Positions 40,033-47,929 of a stretch of 64,000 nt of DNA are shown piece after piece. Below the pieces are notes generated by a model. It did no database searches and was not told where the DNA came from. It saw only the letters and a program-made list of their open reading frames with translations. The DNA is from Aquella oligotrophica (lineage in GTDB: Bacteria; Pseudomonadota; Gammaproteobacteria; Burkholderiales; UBA11063). The position numbers and the translations under genes were made by a program. Within the stretch, counting starts at the first letter, position 1. Every line of letters starts with the position of its first letter. The DNA lies in NCBI RefSeq assembly GCF_002892535.1, contig NZ_CP024847.1:124001-188000 (forward strand). Reading direction: 5' to 3'.

Positions 40033-40145
40033 TAACTGCTCGGACTATCCCGTATAATAGCTGTGTTGTAAGGCTCCTTATGTACGTTCCTGTGTATACT
40101 GCGTCGCCTTGCATCTTGCTCTTGCAGCATATTCTGGCAGTTACA
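40033..40145. other. GC-richer intergenic element with terminal inverted repeats
   Basis: Between waaA and the right parS-like site lies about 110 bp of visibly higher GC than its surroundings. It is bounded by GTAACTGC (40033) and GCAGTTAC (ending about 40144) and holds several short internal hairpin candidates (TAAGGCTCCTTA, a TGCA-rich stretch near 40110-40130). It has no open reading frame. It could be a small dispersed repeat, a structured RNA or a regulatory site; I do not recognise it. The remaining bases to 40227 are plain AT-rich sequence. Confidence 0.4.
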
Positions 40146-40227
40146 GAGCTATATAGTATAAGTAATTACGATTTATAAGTGTTGAGTTTATTGTTGAAAA
40201 TTAATCAGATATTTTAAGAAAATTTAA

Positions 40228-40243
40228 TGTTTCATGTGAAACA
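40228..40243. other. parS-like centromere site (right)
   Basis: TGTTTCATGTGAAACA differs from the general parS consensus by a single base. The palindrome continues outward (TTAA on both sides, 40224-40247), and the left flank TTAATG is the same as at the site at 36434. It lies just before the ribosome site of the SDR gene and 740 bp before a ParA-family gene. Confidence 0.7.
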
Positions 40244-40257
40244 TTAAAGAGGATATA

Positions 40258-40938
40258 ATGAAAAAAGCAATTGTAGTAACTGGTGCAACAAGTGGTATTG
40301 GTCTTGAGTGTGTTAGACAGTTTTTAACTATTGATAACTTATATATATTTGCATTGGGAAGAAATATTGATTCTTTAAAACCTTTAGAATGCGATCGATT
40401 AATAGTTAAGCAGATAGATGTATTAAATGCTAACGATATAAGTTTATTAATTGAAAATATTTCTACTGAGTATGTAATTGATGGTTTAATTAATGGAGCG
40501 GGGGTTGCGTATTCGGGTGATTTTTTAGATATAGATCATGATGAAAACGAACAGATGATTAAAGTAAATACAATTGGACTTACCAATATGATTGAAACTA
40601 TATTGCCAATTATGCGCGCGAATAAAAAAGGAACTATTTTAAATCTTAGTTCTCTAGCCGATCGTTATCCACGACCTAATACTACTGTTTACGCAGCAAC
40701 TAAAGCTTATGTTAAAAGTATAAGTGATTCTTTACGTGTACAGAATGCTAAATTTAATATTCGAGTAGTAAATATTTCACCTGCACTAGTTGATACACCA
40801 ATGTTAACAAAATTACGTGGTGATATTGATACTGTTAATGTAAGTGATTTTGTTAATATAGTTAAATTTATTTATATGCAACCACATAATATTTGTATTC
40901 GGGATATTGTGGTTGCGCCTACTTATTATGAAGGTTAA
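40258..40938 (+). CDS. Short-chain dehydrogenase/reductase
   Basis: 226 residues. The Rossmann motif VVTGATSGIGLEC lies at residues 6-18, NGAGVAYSGD near 82, the catalytic serine in ILNLSSLADRYPRP near 137, and the YAATK catalytic Tyr/Lys pair near 151-155. It is a classical SDR with C-terminal VVNISPALVDTPM. It resembles the YdfG-type branch, but the substrate is not readable. Ribosome site AGAGGA overlaps the edge of the parS-like element. The ParA gene follows after 44 bases on the same strand. Confidence 0.8.
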   Translation: MKKAIVVTGATSGIGLECVRQFLTIDNLYIFALGRNIDSLKPLECDRLIVKQIDVLNANDISLLIENISTEYVIDGLINGAGVAYSGDFLDIDHDENEQMIKVNTIGLTNMIETILPIMRANKKGTILNLSSLADRYPRPNTTVYAATKAYVKSISDSLRVQNAKFNIRVVNISPALVDTPMLTKLRGDIDTVNVSDFVNIVKFIYMQPHNICIRDIVVAPTYYEG

Positions 40939-40982
40939 TAAAGCAGAAAGCTTAATGTTTTTATCAATAGAGATTGGGAAAA

Positions 40983-41630
40983 ATGAGTGCAAAAATAATT
41001 ATTGTTACTAATCAAAAAGGTGGTTGTGGTAAAACAACCTTGGCTATGAATGTGGCTGGTGTATTAGGTTTAAACAACAAAACGTTACTGATTGATGGTG
41101 ATCCACAAGGTAGTGCTAGTAGATGGGCAGCAAGTAGTAGTGATGAAAAGCCTTTTCCGGCAGCAGTTATGAGTCTTGCTGCTGTAAATGATAAGGTAAA
41201 TCGTGAGATAAAAAAATATATTGATGATTATGAATATATAGTAGTAGATTGTCCTCCTGCGATTGATAATAAATTTACTTCTTCAGCTTTATTAATTGCT
41301 GATTTGGCATTAGTTCCAATTGTTCCTAGCCCAACTGATCTTTGGGCTGCGATTGGTATTCAAAATTTAATTTCAAATGTGAGTGAAATTAATGAAAAAT
41401 TACAAGCTAGGCTTGTAGCAAATATGTGCCAGACAAATGCTAGTATTTCAAAAGAAGCGTTAAGCTTGATTGAAGAATTTGATTTTCCTAAAATGACTAC
41501 TGATATTTATCAACGTACTGCCTATCGCCAGTCTGCTGCTTTGGGTGGTACAGTTTTTGATCTGGATAATCAGAAAGCTCGCGAAGAAATAAAGGCTCTT
41601 GTTAGTGAAATTATTGATGCATTAAACTAA
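40983..41630 (+). CDS. Solitary ParA/MinD-family partition ATPase
   Basis: 215 residues from the ATG at 40983 (GGGAAAA upstream). Deviant Walker A NQKGGCGKTTLA with the signature lysine is near residue 11, switch I LLIDGDPQGSASRW near 38, and Walker B YIVVDCPPAID near 85. It is shorter than chromosomal Soj/ParA (about 255) and has no N-terminal helix-turn-helix, so it belongs with the orphan ParA proteins that place cargo such as chemoreceptor clusters, carboxysomes or plasmids over the nucleoid. No parB follows; the next gene encodes a basic-tailed, phasin-like protein. That pairing is the main clue to its cargo. Confidence 0.85.
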   Translation: MSAKIIIVTNQKGGCGKTTLAMNVAGVLGLNNKTLLIDGDPQGSASRWAASSSDEKPFPAAVMSLAAVNDKVNREIKKYIDDYEYIVVDCPPAIDNKFTSSALLIADLALVPIVPSPTDLWAAIGIQNLISNVSEINEKLQARLVANMCQTNASISKEALSLIEEFDFPKMTTDIYQRTAYRQSAALGGTVFDLDNQKAREEIKALVSEIIDALN

Positions 41631-41693
41631 TTACATTTAACTGCTTAATTATTATATAATCTAGTGTAACATTATAATATTTTGGAGAAAATG

Positions 41694-42263
41694 ATGGCTA
41701 CAAAAAGAAAAATTGGAGCTTCACTGCGCCAATCAGTTACAGCTGAAAAACAGAAAGTTGCTGATACTAAGCAACCTAGCGAAAAGTCAGCAAAGCCAAA
41801 TCCTGTAAAAGCAGCTGTTGTGAATAAACCAGTTACTGTAACTGAAGCAAAACCAGCGCCTAAGAAACCAAGTGTACCTAAAAAAGTTAATCAGGTATCA
41901 AATGCAGCTAAACCTTCAATTGCTACTAAAACAGTGGAGAAGGAATTACCAAAGGCGACTGCTACTCCAGCAAGTAAATTTCCTGAATTTAAAATTAATC
42001 AAGATTTATTAAATTCAGTTCCTAAATTAAATGAAGTTCTTGATCAGCTAACTTCAATGAGTAATAAGCTTGCAAACCTCTTCTTAGAAAATATGCATTC
42101 GACAAATTCTCATTTAAATGAATACTTATTGCAGCTTGGTTCGTTAAAAGATCCGGCAAGCCTCTATGAGTTAAATATGAAGTTAATGAATAAACTAAAA
42201 GCTAGCCAACAGGAAATTTTTAGTAAAAATCTTGAGTTTTTCTCTTTTTATAAGAAGAAATAG
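41694..42263 (+). CDS. Basic-tailed, phasin-like protein, probable ParA partner
   Basis: 189 residues from the ATG at 41694, placed 6 bases after GGAG; ATG 41691 and TTG 41682 are alternatives. Residues about 1-95 are Lys/Ala/Pro/Val-rich, strongly basic and disordered, like the DNA-binding tails of PhaF/PhaM granule proteins. Residues about 98-189 form an amphipathic helical region (KLANLFLENMHSTNSHLNEY, then LQLGSLKDPASLYELNMK), whose L..N......L...KDP..LYEL pattern resembles polyhydroxyalkanoate phasins. The phasin link is by eye and could be wrong. The 63-bp spacing from ParA on one strand suggests they work together, though TATAAT sequences in the gap could give it a separate promoter. 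Confidence 0.6.
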   Translation: MATKRKIGASLRQSVTAEKQKVADTKQPSEKSAKPNPVKAAVVNKPVTVTEAKPAPKKPSVPKKVNQVSNAAKPSIATKTVEKELPKATATPASKFPEFKINQDLLNSVPKLNEVLDQLTSMSNKLANLFLENMHSTNSHLNEYLLQLGSLKDPASLYELNMKLMNKLKASQQEIFSKNLEFFSFYKKK

Positions 42264-42282
42264 TATAGTTTATCTATAGTTA

Positions 42283-42327
42283 AAATCTGCTACTTTAAGT
42301 TTTTTAAGAAGTGGCAGATTTATTTTT
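42283..42327 (+). terminator. Terminator after the ParA/phasin-like pair
   Basis: A 13-bp stem with one G-T pair (42283-42295 with 42309-42321) is followed by ATTTTT. Its right arm encodes the last codons of the convergent PLP-enzyme gene. Confidence 0.75.
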
Positions 42328-43194
42328 AAGGTAATTATATCTTTGTTGCATTGAATAGTTGCCAGTTAGCCCGCCACAATGAAGGTATAGAATACTTCCT
42401 TTAATAGTCTCCAAATTTTCCAGTAAAATTTTCCAGCCAACTGGATCATAAATTAAATCAAATTCAATTTGACTAACTTTATTTATTTCTCGGATTGTAG
42501 TCAACAATTCTTCATATGGTGTAGCAAAACGATATTGTTTATTATCAATTACTAATGGAAGCTTTGAGTTATCGTAATTAATTGAACTCATTTGCTCTAT
42601 AAGATAATCACGACTGCCTACACAATTTGTTGTAATTACTTGATGCTTATCAAGGTGTTTTTGTAAAAAAAAGGCAGTAGTCCCAGTTCCAGATGGGAGG
42701 AAAATATTTATACTTTCCAAATAATTTAATACTGCCCATTTGTTTATTTCTTCTGCTAGCTGTTTTATACCGTATTCAGCCTCTATTTGAAGCGCTCCTT
42801 GACAAATTAACAATTGATTTGAGGTAGTGCATAGGCTACTAGTAAATTGATTGTATTCTTTATCTAATTCTATAAGCTGCATACCATTTTTAAGGCTCAA
42901 TTCTAGATTACTCTGTTTGCTATCTTTTACAGTTTTGGATAAAGAGCGCGTATAATAAATAAATTGCCAATTTTTTAGTTGTGCCAGACAGGAAAGAGAA
43001 TACATAAGATTTGACTGATTACCGCCATAGCTTATAATTGTATTTGTCGCTGGAAAGTCGTTCTCTAGGTAATAAGCTAGCTTTCTCGCTTTATTCCCAT
43101 TAAAATTTTTATCCAATAAATCATCACGTTTTACAAAAAAAGTATGATTTCCATATTTGAATTGGGATATTGGAGAGTTATTTAGAATCATCAT
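42304..43194 (-). CDS. PLP-dependent ACC deaminase/D-cysteine desulfhydrase-family enzyme
   Basis: 296 residues. Fold type II PLP enzyme: KRDDLLDKNFNGNKARKL carries the PLP lysine (GNKxRKL), ISYGGNQSNLMYSL contacts the cofactor, and FLPSGTGTTAFFL is the phosphate-binding loop. The family includes 1-aminocyclopropane-1-carboxylate deaminase and D-cysteine desulfhydrase; the true substrate is unclear. It is the last gene of a tightly packed operon: its ATG overlaps the stop of the RibD-C gene (TAATG). An ATG three bases later could also start it. Confidence 0.8.
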   Translation of the reverse strand: MMILNNSPISQFKYGNHTFFVKRDDLLDKNFNGNKARKLAYYLENDFPATNTIISYGGNQSNLMYSLSCLAQLKNWQFIYYTRSLSKTVKDSKQSNLELSLKNGMQLIELDKEYNQFTSSLCTTSNQLLICQGALQIEAEYGIKQLAEEINKWAVLNYLESINIFLPSGTGTTAFFLQKHLDKHQVITTNCVGSRDYLIEQMSSINYDNSKLPLVIDNKQYRFATPYEELLTTIREINKVSQIEFDLIYDPVGWKILLENLETIKGSILYLHCGGLTGNYSMQQRYNYLKNKSATS

Positions 43195-44057
43195 TAATAA
43201 TTGATTTTATAACGTGTATAAAGAAAATTATTGGCAATATTATGAAGTGTCAGAATTGTATAGTGTGGATGGCTGCGGCTGCTAAAAGATTGATTTTGCA
43301 TGCCAAGGCTATTTATTGAGCCACCAATATAAACGCTTGAAGTATTTAACCACGCTTCATCAAGTAATTTATCTTCTTGTAGCTTATGATGTAAAAAAGG
43401 TGATTCATTTAGCATGATTTTTATGTCAAGTGCAAATAATTTATCAAAAAGTATTCTAAAATTAAAAGAGTCATTATCATAAATAATCTGTTTGATTTTA
43501 TTTTCATTCAAATCATGAATTGATAAAACTGGAATATCATAGGATTTAAGAGGCTTTCTTGCTGAATAAATTAGCAGAGGAATCTCCGGATTTTTATAAA
43601 TTATTTCATCATAAATATTAAAATTATCGATATCCCGAGTTACTAAAATATGTAAAAGTTCGCTGGGTTTGCCTAACTGTTTTCTAAATTTAAGCAGATT
43701 TTCATTATCAATATTTGCGATAAAGTTATTATTTTCATTTGTTAGGCTATTTGTCCCAATTATTACTGCATCACTTATGCTTCTACCGAGTAATAAATTC
43801 CAATAATCTGCATAACGTTCTTCTTGTGTTGCGCTTGAGTTTTTTGCAGCAATCGCGTAGCCAGTTTTCATATCAGGGTAACAGAGCTTACCATCTACAG
43901 AAAGAGCAAAACAGCTAAAAATAAATGATTTGCTTTTTATTTCTGGTAATTTCAAATAAGTACCAAGAGTTTCGTTTAAATATTCCGATTTAATTATTTG
44001 ATAATTTTCAGAATTTAATACATTATTTTCAATTAATAGCTTAAATTTCAACTTCAT
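43194..44057 (-). CDS. RibD C-terminal/dihydrofolate-reductase-like protein
   Basis: 287 residues. The middle part fits the RibD_C fold: FSCFALSVDGKLCYP (substrate strand), DYWNLLLGRSISDAVIIGTNSL (nucleotide-binding turn), and the late EAWLNTSSVYIGGS. No deaminase domain is present, so it is not a complete RibD. Stand-alone members reduce various pyrimidine- or pterin-like compounds with NADPH; the substrate here is unknown. It overlaps the permease gene upstream by 17 bases and the PLP enzyme downstream by one, which implies translational coupling. Confidence 0.7.
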   Translation of the reverse strand: MKLKFKLLIENNVLNSENYQIIKSEYLNETLGTYLKLPEIKSKSFIFSCFALSVDGKLCYPDMKTGYAIAAKNSSATQEERYADYWNLLLGRSISDAVIIGTNSLTNENNNFIANIDNENLLKFRKQLGKPSELLHILVTRDIDNFNIYDEIIYKNPEIPLLIYSARKPLKSYDIPVLSIHDLNENKIKQIIYDNDSFNFRILFDKLFALDIKIMLNESPFLHHKLQEDKLLDEAWLNTSSVYIGGSINSLGMQNQSFSSRSHPHYTILTLHNIANNFLYTRYKINY

Positions 44058-45522
44058 TTTTAGTTATTCTTTCAGCTAAAAATCCTGTTATTATGCAGAT
44101 AATGGCACAAATTAAATAGGTCAAATTTATATGGCTCAGAAATTGAATTTTTGGTGTCTGTGAATGAATCAAACCAAATCCGCTTAGGATTATTAAAAGA
44201 ATAAATCCGTAAGCTGCCGGAATCCATTTTCTATACATTATAAAATAAAAAATACTCGTTAAAAGGAGGCTAAATAAAATCGAACCCTTAGCTAATATGA
44301 ATAGTCCATTTACACCTCTTAATTGCATAAAATTAGTGATGTGGTTTTCTGTTGATAATAATTCAAGTTTATTATATATAAGTTCAGTAAGGATTGGTAT
44401 GATTCCAATGATCAACAGTATATATTCATTTTTCTTTAATGCTTCAAAGCTCACAGCTGTTGTGGTAATTCCAATAACTATCAGTACTGGTAGGGTTACC
44501 CATTCTGGGATCAGGCTAATAAGTAAAATACTAAGTCCGGTTGAACCCAGTATTAGATAAATTATTCCATTATATAAAGAAAACCTGTAGTCTGCACCTT
44601 GTTGTTTCCATGAATAATGTCCAAAAAATAAAGCCATAGCAAAAGGATTGCCCATTATACTTGAAAAACCACTAATTAAACCACTTGTTAAAATTGCAGA
44701 ATATGGATTGAAGTGGTCATTACTAAGTTTTGATTCTTCAAGAATCTGGATTGCACTAACAGCATCAATTATTGCAAAAGCAATTATTAGTGGTAGATAT
44801 GAATAACAATGGTCTAATACTTCTGAAGATACGTCAAGCCAGATAAATTGTGGAATATAAATTTGATAGCTATGCAAATCTGGATTAACCCATTGAAACT
44901 CTTTACTCACAAAAGCAATTATAGTTCCTAATAAGACACCTAGCATTATAATTGGAATATTAACTTTTATCCTTGCTATGCTGATGGCAAGAATAACTAA
45001 TAATGGCAATAAACCAGATAATGGATGTTCAAAAAGAGTTGGCAGGTTATTAATTGCAAGCCAAGTAAAGGCAGATCCAGCTAGTCCGCTAAAAAGAGCA
45101 GGAGAAGGGATGTATTTTAAGAGCTTGATTAATAATATTCCAACAATTATAAAAATAATAGCATTAATTAAATTTGCCAATAAAGCAACCTTGTAAGCAA
45201 GTAGTGGATTACCTGTTTTAGTAGCTATTGGAAGCATGATAGCAAAGAGCCAGACAAAAACACAGCTTGCCTGTAAACCGCTGGGTAATGCTGTTACACT
45301 AGTATTTGTTTTTCTAGCGAGAGTTTTTGCTTGCCAAAAGTATGCAAAATTTAATAAAAAAAGGCTAAAGCATAGTCCAGGAAGAATATTATGGTTAATA
45401 ATATCTTGTGGTAAATGAATAATACCAGTTAAAACAGCAATACTTACCGCTATTTTAGCAAAGCTATCAAAAAATACTCCGATGGTTGCGTTTAAATTTG
45501 CGCTTTGGTTTATTGCAAGCAT
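44041..45522 (-). CDS. NCS2/xanthine-uracil-type permease
   Basis: 493 residues with 12-14 hydrophobic segments. The N-terminal half has FWQAKTLARKTNTSVTALPSGLQ, resembling the polar signature of nucleobase or ion symporters of the AzgA/NCS2 fold, and helix-breaking segments LFSGLAGSAFTWLA and SGLISGFSSIMGNPFAMALF. A purine, pyrimidine or oxyanion cargo is plausible but cannot be decided here. It begins one base after the stop of the ion-channel gene and overlaps the RibD-C gene, so the four genes are a single operon. Confidence 0.6.
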   Translation of the reverse strand: MLAINQSANLNATIGVFFDSFAKIAVSIAVLTGIIHLPQDIINHNILPGLCFSLFLLNFAYFWQAKTLARKTNTSVTALPSGLQASCVFVWLFAIMLPIATKTGNPLLAYKVALLANLINAIIFIIVGILLIKLLKYIPSPALFSGLAGSAFTWLAINNLPTLFEHPLSGLLPLLVILAISIARIKVNIPIIMLGVLLGTIIAFVSKEFQWVNPDLHSYQIYIPQFIWLDVSSEVLDHCYSYLPLIIAFAIIDAVSAIQILEESKLSNDHFNPYSAILTSGLISGFSSIMGNPFAMALFFGHYSWKQQGADYRFSLYNGIIYLILGSTGLSILLISLIPEWVTLPVLIVIGITTTAVSFEALKKNEYILLIIGIIPILTELIYNKLELLSTENHITNFMQLRGVNGLFILAKGSILFSLLLTSIFYFIMYRKWIPAAYGFILLIILSGFGLIHSQTPKIQFLSHINLTYLICAIICIITGFLAERITKNEVEI

Positions 45523-45523
45523 T

Positions 45524-46468
45524 TCAGGAAATAACCGCTATATAAGTATTAACAACAATGTAACTAATGTAGCAGATAAATGAAATAATTCCAATTGTGT
45601 AGGATAGCTTATGTTTTTGTTGCGGTGGTATGTTTAATTGTTCGGTAAGTATTGATATACAAATTGATAAAAAAAGAACAATAAAGGTTGCTGCTTGAAT
45701 TGAGTCTGCTAAAGTAAAGTCAGTAGTTAGTGGTAATTTCTGATCAATGGTATATTTATTTCCAATAAATGAAAATATACCACCAGCAAAAATAGTTGCT
45801 CTTGCCGGGAAAGGGAAAGTATTCATTAGATAGAGAATATGTGCTAAAAACCCTGCCATAAAAAAGCCAATAAAATAACTGATAAATACCCGCATACCTT
45901 CGCGCTTTATTTCTATCGTCATAGTAATTCTATCAAACAAACCCTTAGGTGCATCAGCATTACCAAAGTTGGTATCATAGGTAGTTGTACTTTTTTTAAC
46001 CGACATATTTAATATTTTCCAGCCGGGTAATTCAAATTCAGAATGTAATCGAGAATCTTTAAAGTCTGGATCAAAGACTATATGATCCGTATCCTCGAAG
46101 TCTTCCAACCTGACCTGCAAATATTGATGCCCAAAAGGAAAATACTTCAGGTTCCAGTCATAGTGTATTTTTGCGTAGTAATGTACAAAGGTATAATAAT
46201 CACCATTGGCGGTTTTCCCTGTTCCACCAAATTTATGTGTATAAGTACGGGCATTTACTATTTCAATACTTGTATCTGGTTTATAGTTTTTATCTTTAGT
46301 TCTCCACCATGCATAAAAGCTAATTCCAAAAGAGTTATTGAATTGATCAAGCTCATAAATGCTCATGGGATAAACGCCAAAAGTAACTGTTTCAGGTATT
46401 TCTGGTTTAGCTTCAGCCAAAATGGGAAATAAAAATAGAACAAAAATTACTAATTTTAATAGTTTCAT
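45524..46468 (-). CDS. Predicted pentameric ligand-gated ion channel (Cys-loop receptor family)
   Basis: 314 residues. A signal peptide (about 1-20) precedes a beta-rich extracellular domain of roughly 180 residues, containing HYDWNLKYFPFGHQYLQVRL, the prokaryotic form of the Cys-loop (aromatic-Pro-Phe-x-x-Gln) without cysteines. Four membrane helices follow: VFISYFIGFFMAGFLAHILY, a polar pore-like helix ATIFAGGIFSFIGNKYTI ending near KLP, SIQAATFIVLFLSICISIL, and SYTIGIISFICYISYIVVN. The order and spacing match GLIC/ELIC-type channels, with short intracellular loops. It would be a homopentamer in the inner membrane gated by a periplasmic ligand. It leads an operon with a permease and two enzymes; no earlier gene shares the transcript. 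Confidence 0.7.
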   Translation of the reverse strand: MKLLKLVIFVLFLFPILAEAKPEIPETVTFGVYPMSIYELDQFNNSFGISFYAWWRTKDKNYKPDTSIEIVNARTYTHKFGGTGKTANGDYYTFVHYYAKIHYDWNLKYFPFGHQYLQVRLEDFEDTDHIVFDPDFKDSRLHSEFELPGWKILNMSVKKSTTTYDTNFGNADAPKGLFDRITMTIEIKREGMRVFISYFIGFFMAGFLAHILYLMNTFPFPARATIFAGGIFSFIGNKYTIDQKLPLTTDFTLADSIQAATFIVLFLSICISILTEQLNIPPQQKHKLSYTIGIISFICYISYIVVNTYIAVIS

Positions 46469-46541
46469 AAGAGTACCAGATAAAATATGTAAAATTATTG
46501 TAACATAAGCAGAAAAGCGTGGTGAGAATAATTTAGTAGAT

Positions 46542-47246
46542 TTATAAGGTATTATTAAGCCAGTTTACAGGAGCTTGTTTTTGATTTGCAAAATATTCGT
46601 TGGCAAGTTTAAAGTGATTACAACCAAAAAAACCACGACTTGCAGATAAAGGAGAAGGATGTACACCTTCAAGGATAAGATGTTTGCTAGAGTCTATCAG
46701 AGATTTCTTATTACGCGCATAATTTCCCCATAAGATAAAAACACAATTTTTACCAGAGGTACTAATTTCCTGTATGATTTTATCAGTTACAGTTTGCCAG
46801 CCTATTTTTGCCAGCGAGTTTGCTTTATCTTTTATAACTGTCAATGTGCTATTTAATAATAACACTCCTTGAGATTTCCAGTTTTCAAGTAAAGATGCAT
46901 TAAGCTCAGTTAAAATTGGATTAAACTCCAATATCAGCTCTTTAAAAATATTTTTTAGAGATGGGGGAAGGGTAGTGCCATGATTTACAGCAAAAGCAAG
47001 CCCATTGGCCTGATTTTCTCCATGATAGGGGTCTTGTCCAATAATTACCACTTTAATATTTGCCGGGTTTAACCCTGATAGGGCATAAAAGATTTTGCTT
47101 TTAGGTGGATAGATTATAGAATTTTTTGATATTAAGGTTAGTTCCCGATCAATTTCCAGAATTGTATTATGACAGTTGTTGTAGAAAAAGTCTTTCCAGT
47201 AATTATCAAGAGAATCCCAGTCTTGTGCTAGATATGTTAAATTCAT
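46542..47246 (-). CDS. ung: Uracil-DNA glycosylase
   Basis: 234 residues, the family length. The catalytic water-activating motif VVIIGQDPYHGENQANGLAF (near residue 65), LLNSTLTV, FILWGNYARNK and HPSPLSASRGFFGCNHF with the catalytic histidine are all present. It removes uracil from DNA at the start of base-excision repair. Its start overlaps the end of the CsgG-like gene by 4 bases, and 73 bases separate it from the ion-channel gene. Confidence 0.96.
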   Translation of the reverse strand: MNLTYLAQDWDSLDNYWKDFFYNNCHNTILEIDRELTLISKNSIIYPPKSKIFYALSGLNPANIKVVIIGQDPYHGENQANGLAFAVNHGTTLPPSLKNIFKELILEFNPILTELNASLLENWKSQGVLLLNSTLTVIKDKANSLAKIGWQTVTDKIIQEISTSGKNCVFILWGNYARNKKSLIDSSKHLILEGVHPSPLSASRGFFGCNHFKLANEYFANQKQAPVNWLNNTL

Positions 47247-47914
47247 GATTCCTGATTGGAATAAACTTTGATTTCATTAGTATTTGGAGCTGCTTCCTGA
47301 TAATCACGAATAATTTTGCCATTATCCAGCTGAAGAGTTAGCTGGTTATTAACTTCTGCAGCTAGATCTTCGCCTGCTTGTTGAATTAATTTAGGTGTAT
47401 TATGTGAAACTTTTTGATTTTTATTTGAAGTTAGCTTAACATCTCCACCATGACCAGCAGCAGTAAATGATGCTATTATATGATTATCTTTTGTTCTAAC
47501 TAGTTTATAATCTACCGCAATATCGATTGAATATATAATTGAATACATATTGGTATTGCTTAACTCTTTGGTTTCTTCATTGGTATCAATAGCCGAAACA
47601 ACTCCAGTAAGAATATAATCAGGTTTTATTATTGTATTGGAGCTAGGAGACTCAACTTTTAGCAGATTATTATTTAAATCAATAACATTAAAATGCTTGC
47701 TTTGAATAATTTTACCGCGTATTTGCGCTGAAAAAGTACTTATTTGCTGCTTAAGCTCAGTTTGGGTAACAGGGTCAATTGAGTCAGGCTTATCAGGGCT
47801 TATAAAGTTATTTGTATATGCAGAAGAAGATAACTGGAGATTTGGAACTGCAAGCGTAGCTGCGAGACAATTTAGCGAAACGAGAATGCTTACAGCAAAT
47901 AGTATCTTCTTCAT
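47243..47914 (-). CDS. Exported CsgG/LpoB-like envelope protein
   Basis: 223 residues with a signal peptide (MKKILFAVSILVSLNCLA) whose cysteine is followed by LAATLAV; a lipobox LNC is possible but imperfect. The mature part (ELKQQISTFSAQIRGKIIQSKHFNVIDLNNN, then PDYILTGVVSAID and SIDIAVDYKLVRTKDNHIIASFT) has the alternating pattern of the CsgG/LpoB fold. It directly follows lpoB by 15 bases, and the pair is probably a paralogous or partner unit. The role in peptidoglycan control or surface export is unproven. Confidence 0.6.
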   Translation of the reverse strand: MKKILFAVSILVSLNCLAATLAVPNLQLSSSAYTNNFISPDKPDSIDPVTQTELKQQISTFSAQIRGKIIQSKHFNVIDLNNNLLKVESPSSNTIIKPDYILTGVVSAIDTNEETKELSNTNMYSIIYSIDIAVDYKLVRTKDNHIIASFTAAGHGGDVKLTSNKNQKVSHNTPKLIQQAGEDLAAEVNNQLTLQLDNGKIIRDYQEAAPNTNEIKVYSNQES

Positions 47915-47929
47915 GATAATTCCGATGGT

